Shown here: positions 17,440 to 25,546 of the stretch, in pieces | Position numbering within the stretch: position 1 is the stretch's first letter | Layout: the number at the start of each line of letters is the position of its first letter | Assembly (NCBI RefSeq): GCF_000971965.1 | Contig: NZ_LAQP01000015.1 | Location: 62,001-126,000, forward strand | Direction: 5' to 3' | Length of the DNA: 64,000 bases | Source: Paenibacillus wulumuqiensis | Lineage (GTDB): Bacteria > Bacillota > Bacilli > Paenibacillales > Paenibacillaceae | Notes under the pieces: generated by a model | What the model was told of the DNA's origin: nothing | The model's input: only the letters and a program-made list of their open reading frames with translations | Database searches by the model: none | Translations under genes and position numbers: made by a program

Positions 17440-17474
17440 AAAAAGGGCTTCCTTATGAGTAGGAAGCCCTTTTT
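17440..17474. terminator. Bidirectional terminator
   Basis: AAAAAGGGCTTCC (17440-17452) and GGAAGCCCTTTTT (17462-17474) form a perfect 13-base stem with a nine-base loop and T-runs on both strands. It separates the DUF2306 gene from the convergent MBL gene. Confidence 0.92.
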
Positions 17475-17489
17475 GCTGTATTTATTATT

Positions 17490-17518
17490 TTGTTCACCAA
17501 TCCAATAATCATTATCAT
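17490..17518 (+). promoter_or_regulatory. Orphan Fur box overlapping a plus-strand promoter-like sequence
   Basis: CAATAATCATTATCA (17503-17517) is the complement of TGATAATGATTATTG, matching the Fur consensus except at the last two bases. A TTGTTC (17490-17495), 17 bases and TATCAT (17513-17518) give a promoter-like pair that the box would cover. No start codon with a good ribosome binding site follows; a transcript would run antisense into the 3' end of the MBL gene. Confidence 0.5.
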
Positions 17519-17603
17519 TACAGACCACTACCGAAGCGCAGACTATAACAAATAGTCCGATCATACATCGTCAGCCTTGTATAACGATACGATTCCGCTC
17601 TGT

Positions 17604-18584
17604 CTATCTCGCGGAGAAGGTCATTATTCCATTCCGCTCCTGTCGCACGGCACGTCCGAGACGTTCCAGTTCTACCAGATGAGCCAGTGTCTCCGACATG
17701 GCAAACCGCAGCTGATGCAGAGTCAGTTCATTATTGAACAGACTGCTGCACACCTCATAACCGGTACGCGGCTGATCACGGATACGATCCTCCATTGCCT
17801 GCAATCTCTCCTCGTGATGCAGCAGCAGCTTCTCCGTCCGGTCACGGAAATGGGTGAACGGACGCCGGTGACCCGGATAAGCCAGATCGACCTCATACCG
17901 ACCGAGCTGACGCAGTCCGATCAGGTACGATTCCAGCGGTGACGGATCGCTGCCCGGCACCAGGCTGATATTGGGCGAAATCTGCGGCAGCACCGCATCT
18001 CCGCACAGCATCAGACGCTGCTCCGGCTGGTAAAAGGAAATATGTCCAGCTGCATGACCGGATGTCTCGATCGTCTTCCACAGGCGATCGCCGATCTCCA
18101 GCGACTGCCCGGGCTGGATCAATGTCACTTCCGGCCGTGGTACGACCTGCGGTACAAAGCTGTCCAGATGAGCGGGCAGCTGGGAAGTAATCTCCTCCGG
18201 CATACCGTGACTGGCAAACAGGTGTACCAGATCGAAAGCGGCCGTATTGCCTGGAGACCAGGATCGGTTCGCCTCTGCCAGTGCACGCTCGGAGATCCAG
18301 ACAGGCATTCCGCCCTGCTGCTGGAACCAGCCTGATAATCCGTAGTGATCCGGATGATGATGGGTTAGCACAATCGAGCGGATCGCCAATAGCGGAATAT
18401 CCAGTGTCTCCAGAACCTGCTGCCAGGCCTGCTCGTTATCCGCCGAACGCGGACCCGGGTCCACAATGCTCCAGCCGCCGCTGCCACCGACCAGATAGCT
18501 GTTCACCCAGCGCAGCGGATAGGACATCGCTATTTTCACCTGGATGATCTCATGTTCTCCCCGGATAATTTCAGGTAATTTCAT
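17604..18584 (-). CDS. MBL-fold metallo-hydrolase
   Basis: Metallo-beta-lactamase fold protein of about 326 residues. The metal motif THHHPDHYG, then GHAAGHISFY, CGDAVLP and AYPGHRRPF supply the expected His and Asp ligands for a two-metal site in glyoxalase II-like enzymes. The C-terminal winged-helix-like tail (LTLHQLRFAMSETLAHLVELERLG) is seen in the MBL group that acts on CoA thioesters or lactones. The frame opens at 18719, but the ATG at 18584 with GGAGG 11 bases upstream is preferred. No signal peptide. Substrate unknown. Confidence 0.85.
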   Translation of the reverse strand: MKLPEIIRGEHEIIQVKIAMSYPLRWVNSYLVGGSGGWSIVDPGPRSADNEQAWQQVLETLDIPLLAIRSIVLTHHHPDHYGLSGWFQQQGGMPVWISERALAEANRSWSPGNTAAFDLVHLFASHGMPEEITSQLPAHLDSFVPQVVPRPEVTLIQPGQSLEIGDRLWKTIETSGHAAGHISFYQPEQRLMLCGDAVLPQISPNISLVPGSDPSPLESYLIGLRQLGRYEVDLAYPGHRRPFTHFRDRTEKLLLHHEERLQAMEDRIRDQPRTGYEVCSSLFNNELTLHQLRFAMSETLAHLVELERLGRAVRQERNGIMTFSAR

Positions 18585-18764
18585 TATGGTGCAAGCCTCC
18601 ATCCGGATGAATATGCAGAAGCATGTCCTGCTAAGATATCCCCATCTTAGCATAGTTGCATGGAGCACACTAGACGATGCACCCAGACCAACTAGCCGCT
18701 GCCTGTTCCTCTTTTTCATGATGGCTGGAGGAATGGCAGATTATTTATTTTATCAGGAAATAGC

Positions 18765-19352
18765 TTATTTCTGCGCCACAGGTACGATAAATGTAGCTTC
18801 ATGCAGCTTAAGATCGGAATCATAATGAGCCACATGAACAGTAACTGTATCGGATTTTTCGCTAAAGGCATATGTCCATACCGCATGCTGCCACATGTGG
18901 TCGCCCAGTCCTCCGACCGGCTCATCCATGCCCGGTATCTGGACAGGATAAGTAGCGTCTCCATTCTCGCTGCGCTGATTGCTTACATCAAAGTTGGCTT
19001 TGGAAAAACTAAGTCCTATACCCGCCCCCTTCTGACTGTCGTCAAATCCGGTATTACGGTAGTTATAGTCCATAACAAGTACCTGATTCACCTGGCGAGC
19101 CTTGATATCATAATCGCCTTTGGCCGCCCGGGCAGCTGTCGGGTGAACAGAATTGATCGTAAATTCCCACTCTCCATCTACTTTCCAGATCTCGCCGGCA
19201 CGGTAAATGTGATTGGCATCTGCGGAAGTCTGTACAACTGAAGGCTGGGATACCGCTGCTCCAACCGGTGTAGTCGCAAACAGGGCAGTTACTCCTCCCA
19301 CGAGAAGCAGCGACGAGACAATAACAGTTACCGTTGTTTTTTTCATTTTCAT
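18765..19352 (-). CDS. Secreted protein with DUF4352/DUF5067-like beta-sandwich
   Basis: The likely start is the ATG at 19352, giving MKMKKTTVTVIVSSLLLVGG and a signal peptide ending near GAAVSQPS. The mature part of about 160 residues contains WKVDGEWEFTINSVHPT and VLVMDYNYRNTGF, a pattern of secreted immunoglobulin-like proteins of the DUF4352/DUF5067 type. I judge this by resemblance only. No lipobox or anchor is visible. The longer frame to 19451 overlaps the remnant of an M56 peptidase gene in another frame. The AAAGGA upstream is weak and 11 bases away. Confidence 0.7.
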   Translation of the reverse strand: MKMKKTTVTVIVSSLLLVGGVTALFATTPVGAAVSQPSVVQTSADANHIYRAGEIWKVDGEWEFTINSVHPTAARAAKGDYDIKARQVNQVLVMDYNYRNTGFDDSQKGAGIGLSFSKANFDVSNQRSENGDATYPVQIPGMDEPVGGLGDHMWQHAVWTYAFSEKSDTVTVHVAHYDSDLKLHEATFIVPVAQK

Positions 19353-19386
19353 AATATGCACGATCCTTTCTTCGATCACAGATTGA

Positions 19387-19656
19387 CTAAAATGATTCAT
19401 CACAGCACAGCTCCAGATCGCGGTTGACAAGCAGGAACATGATCCAGACAAAAGGGTTGTACCAGTGAAGACAGAGTACGAGAATCAGCAGCATTTTCAC
19501 CAAGCTGTCCAGACGGCGAATATGCATATATTCATGCATCGGCACATATTCCGTCCGCTCCTGCTTGCTCCAGTCCATTGTTACATGCATCACCAGCATA
19601 TTGCCGGGAAGTTTGTTTTTCAGTACCTTTCTTACGCCAATAATAATGACAATATT
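19387..19656 (-). pseudogene. Remnant of a BlaR1-type M56 membrane peptidase
   Basis: The reading frame encodes MHEYMHIRRLDSLVKML, then LCLHWYNPFVWIMF and NRDLELCCDESF, which are the catalytic HExxH-type helix, the HWxNP segment and the DxExxCDE segment of BlaR1/MecR1 M56 peptidases. The frame stops right after CDESF and opens only about 35 codons before the zinc motif. The N-terminal membrane helices and the C-terminal sensor are missing. His-Glu-x-x-His is kept (HEYMH). It sits directly upstream of the secreted protein gene, so the two may once have been one sensor or sensor-output pair. Confidence 0.7.
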
Positions 19657-19725
19657 TTAATGATTATGCCGCAGCAGAGCAGATTATGATCGTTCAGAAT
19701 CGTTATGTAAGGCTTTAAACGCACG

Positions 19726-19783
19726 AAAACCCTTCTGTTTCACCTGTATATCTCATCGTCAGGTGAATGTCAGAAGGGTTTTT
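19726..19783. terminator. Bidirectional terminator
   Basis: AAAACCCTTCTG (19726-19737) pairs with CAGAAGGGTTTTT (19771-19783), with TTCACCTG/CAGGTGAA pairing inside. It serves the minus-strand gene ending at 19806. Confidence 0.85.
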
Positions 19784-19805
19784 CCTGTAATCGTACTATC
19801 ATTGC

Positions 19806-20237
19806 TCAATAGCTTTCTTCCCACGGATTGAACATTTCATGCTTGAAGTACGTAGTGTCTGCTGTTTTTTCTTCCCAGTTCCACATCTTTTGGCTGGCTT
19901 TTTCGATCTCTTCGTTTTTGATTTCACGAATTTGATCCAGGATAGTGTAGTCTTTGCCCAACTCAGTTTGATGCTCCCAGATTACGAACATGATGCTGTC
20001 CAGGCTGTCACCGTAGCCAACGATATTTACTTTGCCTGCATGATCGTTCAGTCCTACGTTGAAGAAATCATTGGTTACGATATATTTGTCATTTTCCATG
20101 TGGTAGATGGCTGCCCATTGTTCAACTTCATTGCTGCCTTTTGCTGTTTCTGTATTTTCTACGAAGCGGAACCAACCGCCGGATACCGGTTTTGCTTTTT
20201 CCATAATTTTCACGTCAGTCAATTGATTGTAATTCAT
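19806..20237 (-). CDS. Hypothetical protein
   Basis: Unrecognised 143-residue acidic soluble protein. The first half resembles a small alpha/beta or antiparallel-strand domain (GGWFRFVENTE, EQWAAIYHMENDKYIVTNDF), the second half is helical and rich in Glu and Lys (ILDQIREIKNEEIEKASQKM). There is no signal peptide or membrane segment. An AAGGGGG lies upstream of the ATG at normal distance. It stands alone, with an AT-rich region upstream and a terminator 23 bases downstream. Codon use is more A/T-ending than in the neighbours, which may hint at transfer. Confidence 0.7.
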   Translation of the reverse strand: MNYNQLTDVKIMEKAKPVSGGWFRFVENTETAKGSNEVEQWAAIYHMENDKYIVTNDFFNVGLNDHAGKVNIVGYGDSLDSIMFVIWEHQTELGKDYTILDQIREIKNEEIEKASQKMWNWEEKTADTTYFKHEMFNPWEESY

Positions 20238-21027
20238 AGGTTAGTCCCCCTTAGTTTATGTTCATCATTTATTGAATTGGTTGTTTACGTATCGGGTAAG
20301 TTGTTGCGTCTTTGTGCTTGTTAAGTAGTTTATCGGAAAATTTTGCAAATTATTTATAGTGTTTCCCTTGAATTCGTGTTTTTCCGACAATTTATTTAAC
20401 GTTTTGCGTTTTATTTGATGTCTTAAGTATGCCTCAAGTACCACTAATCCGACAATAGGAAATGGTTCTTAATACTTAATAGTAATTGCTTGCAGGTATC
20501 CTACCATTTTCCGGTACAAGCGCGATTGCGTGATTACTATATCTTTAACCATCCGATATGGGATAAATCCGAAAACCCTGATTTAATCAAATTTGATACA
20601 AATTTACCAGAAATAAGCTTGATTTTATACGGCTTCTGCTATCATTTATACCTAATTATTCGCTAACATAGCATGTTTGGTTTACCCTAAACGCTATACA
20701 CAGGGAAAATAATTCCAGAAACTTGAAGTTTCCTACTTCCAGCCCCTTCACCTTTTCTATCCCCGGGAACACGTAAAAACGCATTATTTTTCTTCTTTTT
20801 CAAAAAGCTGCAGCCTGTATATTTCGCTTTTTTCTGCAGTCTCTTTCCTTTAACAGCATTATAATTCCCTGCTTTTCCTATCGATCCGGGCTAAAATGCT
20901 CTATTCTCGGCTACTTCCTACGTTAAATCGACGTTCTGCTCCTATAGACTAGGAAATCGTCCCGACAGCCAGGCCTAGCTCGGGATTCTATACCGGCACA
21001 GTGGATTGCCGGACAATGATTATTCCA
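20238..21027. other. Gene-poor AT-rich stretch
   Basis: Nearly 800 bases without a supported gene. AT-rich sequence with stops in all frames, several CTGCAG palindromes near 20807-20856 that could form a weak hairpin, and no recognised riboswitch, tRNA or repeat. It must contain the promoter of the gene at 19806-20237. Confidence 0.5.
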
Positions 21028-21072
21028 TCAAAAAAAGTCTCTGCCGGAAGAGAGTACTTCCAGCAGAGACTT
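21028..21072 (-). terminator. Terminator of mntH
   Basis: AAGTCTCTGCCGGAAG (21035-21050) pairs with CTTCCAGCAGAGACTT (21057-21072) apart from one mismatch. Minus-strand reading ends in a run of seven T. It lies 130 bases after the mntH stop. Confidence 0.85.
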
Positions 21073-21201
21073 ATATTCGGGACTGCAGCACGGAGTATGA
21101 TCCTCCACTTTACTGTCGCTTATATATATAGAAGAAGAACAAGGCTCATCGTCCAGGATCTCCAGATTACAGCGATGTATTATACAGTATCCGCTGCTTT
21201 A

Positions 21202-22566
21202 TTATCCGAATGCATGACCGGTTACAATAATATAACCGAGAAGGAATACATTGAGTACTACGATCAGACCGGTTGCCAGCCAGGCTATACTTTGAACCAG
21301 CTTGCCGTTGGCGAAATTGCCCATCTTGCGGCGGTCGCTGGTGAACTTGACCAGCGGGATCACTGCAAATGGCAGCTGCAGACTGAGCACGACCTGACTC
21401 CACAGCAGCAGATCTCCGGTTCCACTTGACCCATACAGCCAGGTCACGATAAATGCCGGGATCACCGCCAGCAGGCGGGTAATGATCCGGCGCAGTACCG
21501 GCGAGATCCGCAGCTGGACGAATCCTTCCATAACGATCTGACCGGCGAGTGTGCCGGTAATGGTCGAGTTCTGGCCGGATGCCAGCAGGGCGACCGCGAA
21601 CAGGGTGCTGGCAATACCTACGCCAAGTGTCGGACTGAGCAGCTCATACGCTCCTTCAATCTCGGACACCTGCAGACCATTGCCGTAGAATGCTGCCGCT
21701 CCGAGGATCAGAATCGCCGAGTTGATAATAAAGGCGATCGTCAGTGAGAATACCGAATCCAGACGGGCATAACGTACCGCTTCACGGCGTCCGGTTTCAT
21801 CCCGCTTGTACTGGCGGGACTGGATAATCGAAGAGTGCAAATACAGATTATGCGGCATTACTGTAGCGCCCAGAATACCGAGCGCTACGAACAGCATGCC
21901 GGAGTTGGTCACAACCTCCAGCTTCGGCACGTAACCGCCGAATATCGCAGCCACATCCGGACGCGCGGCGATCATTTCAAATACAAATACGACAAAGATC
22001 GTCGCGATCAATACGATAACAATCGATTCGATAATGCGGAACCCCTTTTTCTGCAGCAGCAGAAGCAGCAGCACATCCAGCGTTGTAATCACAATGCCCC
22101 ACAGCAGCGGGATGCCGAACAGCAGATTCAGCGCTATCGCCGAACCGATAACCTCGGCCAGATCGGTGGCGATAATCGCCAGCTCGGTCAGAATCCACAG
22201 GAACACCGCCATCTTCTTGCCGGTGGCATCCCGGGTCGCCTGAGCCAGATCCTTGCCGGTCACAATGCCCAGCTTGGCGGCCAGCGTCTGCAGCAGCATC
22301 GCGACCAGACTGGACAGCAGGACGACCGACAGCAGGGTGTATCCGAATCGCGAACCACCGGCGATCGAGGTCGCCCAGTTGCCGGGGTCCATATAACCAA
22401 CCGCTACCAGCGCTCCCGGTCCGGCAAAAGCAAAAAACTTGCGCCAGAAACCGGCATTTTGCGGGATAGCGACCGTATTATTCACTTCCTCCAGACTAAT
22501 CGAGGAACTGCTGCGCAGCCAGCTTGGTTTGGCTGCGGGTTGATTTACTTCAGTATTGGTATCCAT
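21202..22566 (-). CDS. mntH: Nramp-family divalent metal (manganese) transporter
   Basis: Proton-coupled Mn(II) importer of the Nramp family, 454 residues and about eleven membrane helices. The helix 1 signature DPGNWATSIAGGSRFGY contains the Asp, Asn and the neighbouring residues that form the metal site, and the helix 6 region ILGATVMPHNLYLHSSIIQSR holds the MPHNLYLHS signature. The cytoplasmic N-terminus carries a short linker of about 40 residues before GPGALVAVGYMDPGN. A palindrome overlaps its promoter and suggests metal-dependent repression. Single gene with its own terminator. Confidence 0.93.
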   Translation of the reverse strand: MDTNTEVNQPAAKPSWLRSSSSISLEEVNNTVAIPQNAGFWRKFFAFAGPGALVAVGYMDPGNWATSIAGGSRFGYTLLSVVLLSSLVAMLLQTLAAKLGIVTGKDLAQATRDATGKKMAVFLWILTELAIIATDLAEVIGSAIALNLLFGIPLLWGIVITTLDVLLLLLLQKKGFRIIESIVIVLIATIFVVFVFEMIAARPDVAAIFGGYVPKLEVVTNSGMLFVALGILGATVMPHNLYLHSSIIQSRQYKRDETGRREAVRYARLDSVFSLTIAFIINSAILILGAAAFYGNGLQVSEIEGAYELLSPTLGVGIASTLFAVALLASGQNSTITGTLAGQIVMEGFVQLRISPVLRRIITRLLAVIPAFIVTWLYGSSGTGDLLLWSQVVLSLQLPFAVIPLVKFTSDRRKMGNFANGKLVQSIAWLATGLIVVLNVFLLGYIIVTGHAFG

Positions 22567-22684
22567 TCTCTCTCCCTCACTTCTCTTGCGCCGTCTTCGG
22601 CTTTGTCTCTGAATATTCTTGTAAATGCTCTATGTTCGTCTTGCCAGATGTACAGTTGCAATTTATACATATGCTTTTGAACAC

Positions 22685-22713
22685 ATTTTGCACTCGTGCA
22701 ACTTATTTGTCAA
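22685..22713 (-). promoter_or_regulatory. mntH promoter with overlapping palindromic operator
   Basis: On the minus strand TTGACA (22708-22713), 17 bases and CAAAAT (22685-22690). The perfect palindrome TTGCAC-TC-GTGCAA (22688-22701) covers the spacer and -10. Its TTTTGCAC half resembles MntR sites, so MntR repression with manganese is likely. The remainder of 22567-23217 has no gene I would support. Confidence 0.6.
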
Positions 22714-22903
22714 TAGGTAAACTTTATGGGTGAGAGCAATTTAAATTTAAAACAAGCACCTTCCTTTTCCAGCACATTCAACTTTCCTGTAACTCCACTC
22801 TTACATTTAACCAATCCATCCTGTGTTGGTTCACTCTCTTTACGGACGATGCGGATTCTGACCTTGAGCCGTCTCATACTCAGAAAAAAATGTTCGATAG
22901 CTT

Positions 22904-22937
22904 AACAGGCATGATATCTACGGATACCATGCCTGTT
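22904..22937 (+). terminator. Isolated hairpin, possible terminator
   Basis: AACAGGCATG (22904-22913) pairs with CATGCCTGTT (22928-22937), with TATC/GATA inside, followed by TTTATTA on the plus strand. No gene upstream on that strand was recognised; it may protect the dipeptidase gene from read-through or end a short RNA. Confidence 0.45.
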
Positions 22938-23217
22938 TTATTACATCACGTTTAAAGTTGGAAAATAGGTGTTAAATGGTAATGAAGTCACAAGCGCAGC
23001 TCCGGACAGCATATCGTCCATCCCGCATTTCACTTTCCAACTTCTCGGCTACTTTATTTCGCCGGACAAGCACCCATGATGCCTGCTGCCTTCCAAAGTA
23101 AAATGGCAGTTTTATTGCCGCTGCCAAAAGTAGTACAATAGAACCCATAACGCTTTTTAACCACTGGTTAATCGTGTATAGCAAAAGTTCCAACTATTAA
23201 AAGGAGGTTATTACCTT

Positions 23218-24573
23218 ATGAATTATGCTACATATTTTCAGGAAAACCGCGAACAGCATCTCGCTGAACTCAAAGAGTGGTTGTCCATTCCAAGTATCTC
23301 CGCCCTGTCCGAGCACAAGCCGGATATGCTGCGTGCTGCCGAGTGGCTGGCCGCTACACTGACCCGTGCCGGTCTGGAAAACGTCAAAGTAAACGAAACT
23401 GCCGGTCACCCGATCGTAACGGCAGATCATCTGCATGCTCCGGGCAAGCCGACGATTCTGGTGTATGGTCACTATGATGTACAGCCGGTCGATCCGCTGA
23501 ATCTGTGGGAGACGCCTCCATTTGAACCGACCATCCGTGGTGACAAGCTGTTCGCCCGCGGTGCTACCGATGACAAAGGTCAGGTATTCTTGCATATCAA
23601 GGCGGTAGAAGCGATTCTCAAACAGCAGGGCTCCCTGCCGGTTAATATCAAATTCTGTATCGAAGGCGAAGAGGAAATCTCCAGCGCCCATCTGCCGGGC
23701 TTCCTGGAAGCCAACAGCGAAACACTCGCTGCCGATGCGGTACTGATCTCCGACACTTCCCTGCTGGAGCGCGGCAAGCCGGCGATCAGCACAGGTCTGC
23801 GCGGATTGTGCTCACTGGAGATTGCGATCAACACTGCCAATACGGATCTGCACTCCGGTTCCTTTGGCGGCGGCGTGCCGAATGCGCTGCATGCAATGGT
23901 TGAACTGCTCGCTACGCTGCATGACCGCGATGGCAAAGTGCTCGTGGACGGATTCTATGACGATGTACTGCCTCTCTCCGAGGAGATGCGTGCCGAGTTC
24001 GTGAAGCAGGATTTCAACGAACTGCAGCTGCAGACCGATCTGGGACTGGAAGCACTGCATGGTGAAGAAGGTTATTCCTTTGTCGAGCGTGTAGGCGCCC
24101 GTCCGACACTGGAGCTGAACGGCGTATACGGCGGCTTCCAGGGCGAAGGCACCAAGACTGTTATCCCCAAAGAAGCCCATGCCAAAATCACCTGCCGCCT
24201 GGTCGCTGACCAGAACCCGCAGGATGTACTGGATAAAATCATCACCCACCTGGAAGCAGTGAAGCCAAACGGTGCCAAACTGACCATCACTCCAGGCGAG
24301 AAAGCACGCGCCTTTAATATCGATCCATCCGGCGAAATGCTGCAAAAAGCGGCTGATGCGTATGCAGCCGTCTATGGTACCCGTGCCCTGTTTACCAAGG
24401 ATGGCGGTTCGATCCCGATTGTGGAAGAATTCTCCCGCGTGATCGCGCCGACCGTTGTGCTGATGGGCTTTGGTCTGCCGGACGAGAATCTGCACGCACC
24501 GAACGAGCATTTCAACCTGGAGAACTTTGATAAAGGCATGCTGACGATCGTCGAGTTCCTGAGCAATTTGTAA
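23218..24573 (+). CDS. M20-family dipeptidase
   Basis: Zinc-dependent cytoplasmic metallopeptidase of 451 residues, expected to cleave dipeptides. LVYGHYDVQPVDP carries the first metal His and the catalytic Asp, FARGATDDKGQVF the bridging Asp, CIEGEEEISS the catalytic and metal Glu, and the last metal His is in NLHAPNEHFNLENFDKG. A dimerisation domain insertion with LHSGSFGGGVPNALHAM lies in the middle, as in dipeptidase and carnosinase-type M20 enzymes. AAGGAGG lies upstream of the ATG. Followed by a strong terminator, so it is monocistronic. Confidence 0.92.
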   Translation: MNYATYFQENREQHLAELKEWLSIPSISALSEHKPDMLRAAEWLAATLTRAGLENVKVNETAGHPIVTADHLHAPGKPTILVYGHYDVQPVDPLNLWETPPFEPTIRGDKLFARGATDDKGQVFLHIKAVEAILKQQGSLPVNIKFCIEGEEEISSAHLPGFLEANSETLAADAVLISDTSLLERGKPAISTGLRGLCSLEIAINTANTDLHSGSFGGGVPNALHAMVELLATLHDRDGKVLVDGFYDDVLPLSEEMRAEFVKQDFNELQLQTDLGLEALHGEEGYSFVERVGARPTLELNGVYGGFQGEGTKTVIPKEAHAKITCRLVADQNPQDVLDKIITHLEAVKPNGAKLTITPGEKARAFNIDPSGEMLQKAADAYAAVYGTRALFTKDGGSIPIVEEFSRVIAPTVVLMGFGLPDENLHAPNEHFNLENFDKGMLTIVEFLSNL

Positions 24574-24585
24574 TCTTTATACATC

Positions 24586-24648
24586 AAAACACCTTCAAAT
24601 CGTACCGCTTTCCAAACGGAAAATGGATACTTTTGAAGGTGTTTTTTT
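24586..24648. terminator. Bidirectional terminator
   Basis: AAAACACCTTCAAA (24586-24599) pairs with TTTTGAAGGTGTTTTTTT (24631-24648). It ends the dipeptidase transcript and can also serve the convergent gene that ends at 24692. Confidence 0.88.
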
Positions 24649-24691
24649 CAATTCTCTACATGGCTTGTCCGTCTACTGCATGTACTATAAT

Positions 24692-25258
24692 TCAGTTGAT
24701 AAAGTTAATATCAATTTCACCCTTCAGCATTCGGATGAGATACTCCACATAGAAATTTTCCCGATCCCATTTAAACAGCTCCATTACTACTTCTGCTTCC
24801 CTGACGAGCATTGATTCGTGACTATTGGAACCTTCACGCTTTTTCACAAATAGTGCCGGCCCCGGAATTCTATGCGTCATCCCGTTCAGATAGAGATTGA
24901 AATTAAAATCATCGGTATCTGCAGGTGTGAACCCTGTGACGATACAAATATCCTGATAGCCAAGCTCAATTATATTAACTTTATACTCGCTGAATAATTG
25001 CGAGTAATAGTGATCAGAGCGGCCGATCGGTCGATATTCGGGCATATTCCAAGGCTCTGCAACAATGGCCAGAGTTGCTTCCTGTCCACGATCGGCCAAA
25101 GACGATGGAGAAACCACTCCCTGACCGATCTCTTCAATAAATTTGCAGTCAAAACAAATATAAAACCGGGCATGTTGTTCATTCTGATCATGCAGTACCT
25201 GAACCGGCTGATGACATAAAGGGCATTTTTCTAAGCTTGGCGGGAACAGCTGATACAT
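24692..25258 (-). CDS. Hypothetical protein with a zinc-ribbon-like N-terminus
   Basis: A 188-residue protein of unknown family. CPLC near residue 12 and CFDC near residue 35 form a probable zinc ribbon. The remaining 140 residues are alpha/beta in character (NIIELGYQDICIVTGFTP, TDDFNFNLYLNGMTHRIPGP). No signal peptide. The gene is monocistronic; the 288 bases upstream to 25546 hold no gene or convincing terminator. Could be an immunity-type or stress protein, but nothing in the context supports a role. Confidence 0.65.
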   Translation of the reverse strand: MYQLFPPSLEKCPLCHQPVQVLHDQNEQHARFYICFDCKFIEEIGQGVVSPSSLADRGQEATLAIVAEPWNMPEYRPIGRSDHYYSQLFSEYKVNIIELGYQDICIVTGFTPADTDDFNFNLYLNGMTHRIPGPALFVKKREGSNSHESMLVREAEVVMELFKWDRENFYVEYLIRMLKGEIDINFIN

Positions 25259-25546
25259 ATTTATCGCCTCTTTCTTCCTTCAAATATATGCAGACACCTG
25301 CCTGAATAAGACGGAAGAAATCCTTTTAAAGTATCCTGTGATGCCAATATATGCAAACAAGCCTTCATATCCTGAACTCCCCTGCCTGCTAAAGGAAAAG
25401 AAGTATCGAATAGTGAAGACTTGTTGGATGTATCATAATGTAATATATTCAGCGATCAAACTTTATATCATTACAATGGTAATACTTTTCTAATGCTTCG
25501 GGGATGTGTTACTGTTCTTCATGAACTCATCTCGACAAAATGAACT

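Noticed and set aside
22972-23193. 73-residue frame on the minus strand with one hydrophobic segment
   Set aside because: Starts with TTG and has no ribosome binding site; it overlaps the promoter region of the dipeptidase gene.
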